A stretch of DNA of 64,000 nucleotides from Trichosphaerium sp. ATCC 40318 (Eukaryota > Discosea > Flabellinia > Trichosidae), in contig JALMLS010000213.1 in the NCBI GenBank assembly GCA_038496445.1, forward strand, positions 186,001 through 250,000, written 5' to 3'. A program made the translations under genes and the position numbers. The notes beneath the pieces are model-generated. The model was not told the origin of the DNA and did no database searches. It saw only the letters and a list, made by a program, of their open reading frames with translations. Positions 55,491 to 64,000 of this stretch are shown in pieces. Positions within the stretch are counted from its first letter, which is position 1. Each line of letters begins with the position of its first letter.

Positions 55491-57080
55491 ATGGGTAAGA
55501 AGCGAGGAAAGAAACGAAAGCAAGTGGAGAAGCCTTTTTGCTGGTAATTTAAATAATACATTGTATTTCGTTTAATAATTACAGGTATTGTGGCCGTACG
55601 TTTAATGACGAGAAGATCCTTGTTCAGCATCAAAAGGCAAAGCATTTTAAATGCCGTGTGTGTAACAAAAAATTATCGTCAATTTCTGGTATGGTGGTGC
55701 ATGTATATCAAGTACACAAAGAGAATGTAACAAAGTACGCTGATCCTTTTTTCTTGCCGTTTCTAGCGGTTAAAGCGACCTTATAATATTCGCTATACAT
55801 ACTTAACGCATTACAAAGGGTGCCAAACGCAAAACCAGGGCGAGATGATATTAAAAATGAAATATACGGTATGGATGGCATCCCACCAACAGGCAAGCTA
55901 GTGTTCCTCACTGTACCAAAAGAGAAAGAAACTGACACTCGAAACAACAGCAGCACCAGATGGTTCTCTACCTAACAAAAAACCAAAATTACTCGGTCCA
56001 GTTGGCATGCCAGGACAGCCAATGCCATATATGCCTCGACAACCAATGCCAGGTATGCACGGTGTTGCTCCACCTTACCAAGGCTTTCCACCACGCGGTC
56101 CTTTCCCTGGTGCACCATACGGTCCTCCAAACGGGTATGGACCGCCAGGTGGTATGCCACCTCAAGGAATGCCAGGAATGATGAATAGAATGCCACACGG
56201 AGGTATGATGTTACCAGGTCAAGTACCAGGACAGAGACCTCCACATCTTGGAGGTCCACCTTCAAAGCCTTTATTTCCAATTCAAGGCGCTTATGGTGCA
56301 CCACCTCCTCAAGGTACGTTGACACTTTTGTATTTTGTTGATCTTCCTTGTTGTGCTACCGAAGTAGTGGCCACAAATCGTTCGTATTATAATCATCCTG
56401 CCTGGGAAAGGAGTAAATGCGCAAAAACGAGGGCAATGCGTTAAAGCTGCGTGACTACAAAAACAGTCTGATGATTTTTTGATTTTTTTTGACCTTTTTT
56501 TTTTTTGACAAAATTTTTTAATCTCTACGTGTTTCCAGTTTCGTTTGGTTGACACAAAAAAGATTATATGTGCTTCCAATGACGTCAACGTCTTGAGTAG
56601 TTTGCGTTATAATACTAAACTCCTTGGAATTTCATCAATTAACACATTTTACAGGTCATCCAATGCCTACAGCGCCTCAACCAAAGTTGGCGCTTGTTTA
56701 TGCCGATGAGGATGTGTCTATGGTACGATTTTTTGTAATTCTTACATTGCGATAATCTTATTGTGACGCGATAATCAAAGATCGTTCATGAACGGCATTT
56801 TGTATTTCGTTTTTTCTTTTTTATCCTTCACACGCCTGGTAAAACGTTGTGTAGTCGGTTACTATGTTCGTGTAGTAATTGTTGTTGTTTCTTAACTGCT
56901 ACGTTTTCTTTTAACTTATTATTTAATGTGTGTATTGACGTGATGCTGTAGGAAGAAAAGCGGGCAAAGTTAGACCGCTACATGTACACGAAGGAAAAAA
57001 TACAGGAAAAAGTTACGCAACTCGAGAGCTCCATTGACGCACGAATATCATCGATAGGCTTTGACTTTGGAACAGACTAG
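55491..57080 (+). CDS. BuGZ/ZNF207-like zinc-finger protein
   Basis: ATG at 55491 gives [22 protein letters not shown]. Two C2H2 fingers follow (C-W-Y-C ... H-Q-K-A-K-H and C-R-V-C ... H-V-Y-Q-V-H), the invariant start of the ZNF207/BuGZ family. Next is [16 protein letters not shown], also typical. A ~100-residue Pro/Gly/Met-rich low-complexity region follows ([12 protein letters not shown]). The final exons have [15 protein letters not shown], the GLEBS motif that binds BUB3, and a C-terminal coiled coil. BuGZ stabilises BUB3 at kinetochores, phase-separates on spindle microtubules and is linked to splicing. A small intron lies in the low-complexity/GLEBS junction (56314-56654). Family assignment is strong. 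Confidence 0.88.
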
Positions 57081-57447
57081 AAGTGGTCCCAAATCCTCGA
57101 TCAGAACCAAATTTGGTTTCATTATACTATCACTACTACTCGTGTTTACAGGCTCGTAAATTGTTTCAAACTATACCCCAACTACCAAACCCAACAAAAA
57201 ACAGAAAAAATCGAAAAACGGACAAACGAAAAAAGCAAAAAAAACACTTACAGGCGTGCGTGTACTTAAATAAACTTTTTGCGACAGCTACCTACTACTC
57301 TCAGAAAGACATATTTTGGCTAAAGGAATGTCTATTATTATGGCGTTATCCGTTGTGAATCATACATAACTGCGTTTTGTTCACGGACGTAGTACCTCTT
57401 CTTTTAAACACATCACAACAACACCACATCCTATTCTTTTTCTCAAC
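57081..57447. other. Intergenic spacer
   Basis: 3' UTR of the BuGZ gene and promoter of the VWA gene. The right end has a CA-rich leader (ACATCACAACAACACCACA) before the ATG at 57448. No gene seen. Confidence 0.5.
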
Positions 57448-60184
57448 ATGAACTCGGGTGTAACCATGTGGCTACTTGTAGCTGTAATTTCTGCTGTTTG
57501 TATACAATACGTAGGAGCGCAGTGCGATCAGCTTGCTGGTGATAGGACTTTCATGCGTCACGTAAACGTCAGTTTATCTGCGGACGGCATAGAAAAGTAC
57601 CCAGGTACCTCCGACATTGTTTTGTCGGACTCTCTTGCTAACAACACAAATAAGGCATCTATTACTATGATTTGCCCAATAAACGAATACGCCTTACCTA
57701 CACACCTACCGATATCACCGCAGAAGAAGTAACAGAGTGGTATTTCTTTTCAGAGGTACAAAATTTTTTCCTTTTGAAAAAAACCGTTTTTCGCGTCTCT
57801 TTGAGCACGTGAGTGCGTGGTACACTACCAAAATTCTCCTTGTATTTTCTTTTATCCTTAGACGCGTTTTTTCTTTTAGGGTATCACCGTGAGGACTTGT
57901 AGACAGGAATGCAGTAGATTTATTACAGATCCTGCAAAGAACTTGTTTCCGGTTCTTATGCACGTACCAGATAATGATGACCTTATTGCTGTAGACAACG
58001 GGATATTGAATGTACATTATTACCAAAACTACAAAAAAGCTGTTTTTGATTTATTGCTAATAGGGTTCTATCACGTGCTTTACGAACGCTGATGGCAATC
58101 TACAAACTATTTTCACACAGGTACCCTTTTTTTTCGAAAAAGATCTTATCTTTCAGTGATGGACATTTAAGTCCACGGCTATACAGCGCATAATTAACGA
58201 TATCTTCGCAGGTCGACCAAACTTTGAATCCGCCGGAGGTTGAGTTAGAAATTCAATTAACCATATCTCCAACGGATGGACTTATAGGAGCAGTTATTGA
58301 TTACCCAAAGGCAGATAAAGACGGCACTTTGTATTTAGAATTCTTGAGTGAGTAACAAAAAAAAAACTAAACAAGACATTTTGTTTTCCAAAAAAACTTT
58401 ATTAACCGTTTTAGATGCTACTGATCTTCGACCACTTAATACAGGAGGTAACTTCCCATTGGATACATGGATTCCTCCATCAGATTGTGACGCATCGAAC
58501 AATATAACAGTATGTAAACGGTAAGTGCAACGAAACAAAACAGCTTTCTGGAATAGTTTACTTACTTATCATTTAGTCTTATTGATTTAACTTTCATCTT
58601 GGACGGTTCTTCTTCTATTGATGCAGAAGAATTCAAGACGCTCATTGCATTCGTAGAGAATGTTATCGATCCTGTATGGATACCACAAAGGGTCCTCGTT
58701 CTCATCTTTTTTTTGCTAGGATTTGAACATTATCACGATTGAAGAGAATGTATCTCGTGCAGCTATTGTAGTATTCCAAGGCGATGCTGTTGTCCATGAA
58801 TCCCTCACTTATGACCGCACTGAAATTCAATCAGAGATTGATAACCTTCTTAAATCAAACGCTAATCGTACTGGTGGTAAAACAAACATTGCTGCTGGCT
58901 TAGAAGCTAGTACAGTAAGTCTACTCTTTTAGTGCAATTGTTTGTTTAAACCTTTGCTAGGGCATATACAATACCTCCAGAAGGAATGAAACACATCGTG
59001 TAGCTATTTTGGTACGTTCATAAGCCTTAATTTATCATTTTGTTGTTTATTTTTGTGATTCTGGTACTAGGTAACAGATGGTGTTCAAACTGCTAATGGT
59101 GGACCTGCACCGGAAGATTCTGCTACTATACTAAAAGCAGACGGAGTGACAGTCATTGTAGTTGCTGTTGGAGATTCAGTCGATTTGTACGGAATTCGCA
59201 CATTAATTTGGTGTAATTGTCAAATTCAAAGCGAAGTCTTACATATATTTAGTGTGCAACTGGAAAGTATTGCTTCTGATGGTGCTTTCTTTGGAATATC
59301 AGATTTTGCTAGTATTGGAAAACTCATTAACGAACTTATTCCAACTCTATGTAATGGTGAATACGAACAGCCTTGCGATGGTTGTGCTGGTATTTGCTTT
59401 TGTTCCAACAGATGTGTAAACGTGAGTGCCACCTTTTCAAATCACTGGTTTCTAACCTTTATCACAGCCAATGCCTCCAACCGTACCAGTTGACATACCT
59501 GTCTCTGTGCCAACACAAGAACCGTGTATTGAACCAGAACCTATTTGTTGTCCAGTACGTTGCTTCAGTATCATCAAAAAGAGGTTTAGTTAACGTTGTT
59601 TTTGCTTGTAGGATCTTTCAGGCAAGCTTCATAGGTTTGATTGCCCAACAATCCACGCAGAGCTTGATTTCGACGAAGTCGATTCAGAAAACCGATCATG
59701 TCTAGTTCTTGAATGTCCTGACCCAGAAGATGTACCAGAGTACGTTAGTGATCGTATTGATGTGTACTAACCCATTTTAAGAATGTTGGAAGTTGACGAG
59801 AGTATTAAAGCTGATGCTGAATGTAAAGTCACAGAAGGAAACGGCACTTGTCTCATAGTCACTGCAGTACGTTGATTGTACTCATTTTCTTTGGTCATTT
59901 TTCTTACCTTTTATCAGCCTTCTGGAAGCACTGATCCAACAACTGGACTTGCTGTAGGTGTTGGTGCTGGAGTACTTGTTCTCGCAGCTATAGGATGTAC
60001 GTCATATGCCTTAACGTAGTCGTTACTCATTCATGTAGTTGTTGCTTATCGCGTAATCTCTGGAGCTGCAGCCGGTGGAGCTGGCGCTGCTGGTGGCGCT
60101 GCTGCTATTGGAGGTGCCGCAAATACAAGTCCAGTGTTTGCTCCTGCAGCAAACGTAAATACTTCTCCTCTTGCTGGAGCTTAG
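57448..60184 (+). CDS. VWA-domain single-pass membrane receptor (integrin-beta/Sib-like)
   Basis: About 15 exons. ATG 57448 starts signal peptide W-L-L-V-A-V-I-S-A-V-C-I-Q-Y-V-G-A. A ~280-residue ectodomain follows with several Cys and N-glycosylation sites. The VWA domain has a full MIDAS: L-D-G-S-S-S-I-D (DxSxS), G-K-T-N-I-A-A-G-L (Thr), and V-T-D-G-V-Q-T (Asp). A Cys-rich segment (C-D-G-C-A-G-I-C-F-C-S-N-R-C) follows, then a Pro-rich linker and a juxtamembrane region. The transmembrane helix, L-A-V-G-V-G-A-G-V-L-V-L-A-A-I, contains GxxxG. The short tail is Ala/Gly-rich and ends N-T-S-P-L-A-G-A, with two N-T-S-P motifs. This order resembles Dictyostelium Sib adhesion receptors, which link to talin. 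Adhesion or phagocytic role is inferred. Confidence 0.8.
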
Positions 60185-60674
60185 CACTTAGTGACCGCTA
60201 ACGTTTTGTAATTAATAACTTGAACCGTACATAACCATCAAATAAATAACTTAAAGCACTTAACAATGAAATAAGGATGTTGTACAGTACTCTTTTACTA
60301 ATGAGAACTACAACGAAGGGTTTTTGAGTGCAAATGTCATCAAACCCTGCCTTAAAGATAAAAAAAAACACCAAAAATACAAAGAGAAAAAACATAGCCT
60401 GCTTATGCTGTAGCTGTTATGTCTGCCCCACTAGACTGCAAGGTACGCACATCTGTTGCTTCGTGTTAAAAATTGACACAGCGGTCTTCTTGTATTTTGT
60501 GCGTAATGCAGCGGTGTGTTTGCGTTTATTTTGCACTTTACGGCTGATCAAAAGGTGGACAATAAAAAACGGTTCAATTCACTCGCAATAGCACTGCGTA
60601 GTATTCCACGCCTATACAATGAACGCTAGTCGATAAAACTAAATTTCAATCATCGCAATACTTATACAGAGTAG
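60185..60674. other. Intergenic; first exon of next gene not located
   Basis: Spacer between two plus-strand genes. Short open frames, for example at 60328, look non-coding. The start codon of the following gene should lie here, or the GTG-containing first exon needs an upstream exon I cannot place. Confidence 0.4.
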
Positions 60675-63600
60675 AACAGCCTTGTGAGAGTTTATTTAGT
60701 AGACCACTCCCTGAAGGAATTCAAAATCGCGTTCCTATCGCGTCTATCTGTTAAAGATGTAGCAGATTATCTTAGCGGCGAGTGTTCAAAGCCAGGAGCT
60801 CAGCTATTCTTTTGGGAGAACGGTACGTGCCATTAAATAGCAATCGGTTTAAAACCTTATCTCTGCTGAACTAAACATATTCAGACGATATCAGTCCAAT
60901 TCCAGGGAATATTGGCGTCTCTGACGCGGCAGAGCTTTGTGAGACTGGAAAACTTGTACTTCAAGGCCCAGATGAAACTTTTGTACGTCTTTACACCAAG
61001 TGTCAATCTAACTTCCGAAAAGAATCCATCAGGTCCGCAAAAGGTCGCTGCAGCTCCAAAGAAGCAAATGCGTCGCCCTGGTGGTCCTAAAAAGGTACGA
61101 AAAAACGATTTCTAAAATGACGCTAACTTTTGAGAATAGCTTGCTAGACACCCAAAGGGTGGCAGAGGCAAACGTGGACCGGTAAGAACTCATTAAAAAT
61201 GTTTTTTTTTGTTTTTTTTTTGTGACGCGTTTGTGCGGGTTTTTTTATTGTACAAGGCATTTACGACGCTCGTACAAAGTCAGATATTGTTTTTGGAAAG
61301 TATTGCGTATTTATTAGAAAGCTTTGACAGAAAACCGAAAAAAAAAGAAAAAAAATACAGCGTAGCATTATTGTTTGGTTATTAACTTTGTTTGTAGAAA
61401 AAGGGATTTTATAAAGGTAAACGACCTCTGAAGAGAGGAAAATCGAGTGGCGTCAAAAAGTATAACGTAAAACGTGCTGCATCAAAGAAGAAATGGGGAG
61501 GTAGAGCGCCTAAAAAAACTGCAAAAAAACCGTCTCTTAAAGTTGGAAATACACCTCCATGGATGAACAAACCAAAGACATCAAACCGTAATATACCGAA
61601 GACAGCAAACCGTAATATACCAAAATCACCAAGAGGCGTACCAAAGTCGCCAAGAGGTATCCCAAAATCGCCAAGAGGTAAAGTTGGTGGAGCTAAAGCT
61701 AGTGTCAATGTACCACCTTGGATGCAAAAAAAACAACAGAACACTCCAGTTTCAAAACCTGCACCCAAAAAAGCAGCAACACCTGCGCCAGTACAAGCAA
61801 ATGCCAACGTACCGCCATGGATGCAAAAAAAGCAAACTCAGCCTTCAAATCCGTCTTCACCGCCTGCAGCAAAGCCTAAACAGGCAGCAGTAGCTACACC
61901 GCCATGGATGGCCAACAAAGCAGAACCAGCACCTGTTAAAAAAACAGCTAGTGGCAATTTACCACCTTGGATGCAAAAGAAGGCCCAGCCATCTCCAGCA
62001 GTTGTACCAAAGGCAGAAATATCAGCAAGCGTAACTACAACTGATAAAAATATTACTCCACCATGGATGCAAAAGACACCAAGCGTAGAAGCTGAAGTGG
62101 TATGGCTTTTTTTTTTTAACAGTTTTCTTTAGTTTATGCTAAATCTTTTTTTTATAGAGTGTCTCAACACCTGCTCCAAAAGTTCAAGCTAAAGCAAAAG
62201 TAAACGTACCTCCATGGATGCAAAATAAACAGGCTAAAACACCAGATCCAGTACAAGAGCCAGCAAAACCTCAGCCTCAAGTACAAGCGAAGGTCAATGT
62301 TCCTCCATGGATGCAGAATAAGCAAGCTGCGGTCAAAGCACCAGAGCCTAGACCGGAACCACCAGCTCCTGTAGCTAACCCACCTTGGTCTCAACCAGCA
62401 AAGCCTAAACCTGAACCTACACCAACGCCAACACCTGTTGTTACCTCTCCACCTTGGGCACAAAATAAGGCAACAACACCAACACCAGTAGCAGTATCGC
62501 CACCAAAGGTTGAAGCTAATGTATCTGTTGGCGCTACTACATCACCTCCATGGGCAAGCAACGAAGCAATAGAGCCTGCTACACCAAAGCCGGTTGCTAC
62601 AGCTCCATGGATGTCCAACAGCGCAAAAGCTACCATACCTGAACCTGTTGTACCTACACCAAAGCCAGTGGCATCTACTCCACCTTGGATGACGCAGACG
62701 AAACAAGAGCCAGATATACCTGCCCCTGCTTGGTCACAGCCTGCTGCTGAGGTAAGACCTACAGCGCCAGCAAGACCTACGGCACCAGTTGAACGACCCA
62801 CGGCACCAGTTGAACGCCCTACGGCACCAGTTGAACGACCTACGGCACCCGTTGGACGTCCTGCAGCACCAGCTGTAGCTCCCTCAAATCCGCCATGGGC
62901 TAAGCCTGCCATTCCAAAGCCAATTGAGCCTACTCCAGTACCTGCTCCTGTTGCTGCAGCTAGCTCTCCACCATGGGCTAGCAAAGCTAATATAGCTACG
63001 CCTGCTGCTTCTGCTCCTTGGCAGAATACTAGAGCAGAAGTTGCAGTTGCGCCTGTGGTTACTCCTGCACCTGTGGCTGTATCTACACCTGAACCTGCGC
63101 CTGAAGATCCAAACACTGGAGCTGAATTTGGCGATGATCAATTGGATGAGTTAGCTGCCATGATGGGTGGCGGTGGGTTTGATATGGACATGGACCTTGA
63201 TTTGGACATGGACTTTTCAACTGACAATTTTGGCGATACAAACACTGAAGCTAATGTTGGTGTAAGAGTTTTAACTTCAGGTTTTTTAAATAAGTAGCTA
63301 ATAGTCGATACTAGGGTGACGACCTTGACCTTGAAGGTTTGGATAATATTGACTTGGGTGATCTCGAAGATTTCGATGTCACTGACTTTGAGGATGCATT
63401 AGACAGTTTTGTACGATTAACAAATATTTTACCATCAAATCACTTACATTTGTCTTTCTATCTAGATTGATACATCACAACCAGAGGCAGTAGCACCTAC
63501 TGCCTCAGTTTCTGTAGCAGCAACTGTTCCAGAACCAGTCCAAATACCAACACCTGTGCCTGCTGCAAGACCCGTTATGCGCCAACCACCTAAATTTGGA

Positions 63601-64000
63601 GTGCGTCCAAAACAACCATCACCACCAAAGTTTGGTGTACCTAAGGTTGCTGCAAGGCCAAAGTTTACACCAAAACAGCCATCACCGCCAAAGTTTGGTG
63701 TTCCTAAGGTAGCTGCGAGGCCAAAGTTTACACCAAAGCAGCCAACGCCTCCAAAATTTGGATATGGTATGCGTACACCATCATCACAGGAGAGAGCACC
63801 ACCGCCTCAAGATGCTGCACCAATACTAGCTGCTCGTGCGCCACCTCCTCAAGAATTAGCACCAGCACTCCCTTCTAGAAATACACCTCCGAAGTTTGGT
63901 GTGCATAAAGCCATGCCTCCAAAGTTTGGCGTTCCAAAGGCTATGCCACCTAAGTTTGGTGTACCAAAGGCTATGCCACCTAAGTTTGGCGTACCTAAAG
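60675..64000 (+). CDS. Long low-complexity protein with ubiquitin-like N-terminal domain, PPWM and PPKFG repeats; 3' end outside window
   Basis: Visible exons begin near 60675 (V-R-V-Y-L-V-D-H-S-L-K-E-F-K). They give a ~80-residue domain with F-L-S-R-L-S-V-K-D-V-A-D-Y-L and W-E-N-D-D-I-S-P-I-P, similar in pattern to FERM F0/Ras-association ubiquitin folds. Small exons with basic sequence follow (K-K-Q-M-R-R-P-G-G-P-K-K, R-G-K-R-G-P, K-K-G-F-Y-K-G-K-R-P). From 61549 to 63020 about seventeen P-P-W-M/A/S-x-x-K motifs are spaced 20-40 residues apart in Ala/Pro-rich sequence. An acidic segment (D-M-D-L-D-L-D-M-D and D-L-E-D-F-D-V-T-D) follows, then P-P-K-F-G-V-P-K repeats to the window edge. Repeated short motifs suggest multivalent binding or condensate formation, perhaps in cytoskeletal or GTPase signalling. 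I do not recognise the family. Confidence 0.7.
61549..63020 (+). repeat. PPWM/PPW motif array (coding)
   Basis: Spaced copies of CCWCCWTGGATGCARAAWAA-type sequence encode P-P-W-M-Q-x-K. The Trp is kept while Met and later residues drift (A, S). A tighter 27-base tandem (ACGGCACCAGTTGAACGMCC-type) at 62765-62860 encodes R-P-T-A-P-V-E repeats. Confidence 0.75.
63590..64000 (+). repeat. PPKFGVPK motif array (coding), continues past window
   Basis: Copies of P-P-K-F-G-V/Y with variable linkers (A-A-R-P-K-F-T-P-K-Q-P, then K-A-M). Units become shorter and more uniform toward the window edge, at 63890-64000 every ~33 bases. Confidence 0.75.

Noticed and set aside
62391-63116. Minus-strand Gly/Ala-rich open frame
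   Set aside because: Shadow of the Ala/Pro-rich coding exon on the plus strand; biased composition removes stop codons on both strands.
1-64000. tRNA, rRNA, CRISPR, transposase or reverse-transcriptase genes
   Set aside because: Read through on both strands by eye without finding a T-loop/anticodon arrangement, array of spaced direct repeats, or a mobile-element protein. A covariance-model scan could still reveal small RNAs.

Overview
This window is nuclear DNA from an intron-dense, AT-rich unicellular eukaryote. Most genes are cut by GT-AG introns of roughly 40-120 bases, with donors usually GTACGT or GTAAGT and T-rich acceptors. Genes lie on both strands with short gaps, and stop codons often touch AATAAA. 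The gene set (GABA-B-type class C receptor, RhoGAP, MRH and GH38 proteins, integrin-like VWA receptor, BuGZ, PUM3) suits a free-living protist, perhaps an amoebozoan. That placement is an inference; I do not recognise the species. Exon joins were made by eye, so gene ends are more reliable than starts.

Left part (1-8.6 kb): the 3' part of a dynamin-like gene (+), a PAP2-type membrane phosphatase (+), an XRCC4-like coiled-coil protein (-), an unusual two-unit ubiquitin gene (-), and a secreted Thr/Pro-rich surface protein (-).

9.2-23.2 kb: a direct duplication of a gene for a secreted alpha-mannosidase with an N-terminal mannose-6-phosphate-receptor-like (MRH) domain. Promoters are copied too. 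Between the copies lie two intronless genes: an unknown basic protein and an F-box protein with many MORN/YwqK-like repeats.

23.4-44.5 kb: a class C GPCR (-) divergent from an OMA1-like metalloprotease (+); a RhoGAP (+); an RCC1 propeller protein (+); a SPRY-RCC1-PARP fusion (+); PUM3 (-) divergent from an F-box/Kelch protein (+).

44.6-53.3 kb (all -): a second Thr/Pro-rich surface protein, an intergenic element with three nested inverted repeats, a second F-box/MORN-like protein, a repeat protein ending in a nuclease-like domain, and a Rab-like GTPase that has lost its DTAGQE motif and prenylation cysteines.

53.8-64 kb: a glycerophosphodiester phosphodiesterase (-) divergent from a BuGZ/ZNF207 zinc-finger protein (+), a VWA-domain adhesion-receptor-like protein (+), and the 5' part of a long low-complexity protein with PPWM and PPKFG repeats (+), which runs off the window.

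The palindrome TCACGTGA recurs across introns, promoters and some exons far more often than expected. No tRNA, rRNA, CRISPR array or transposase was found.
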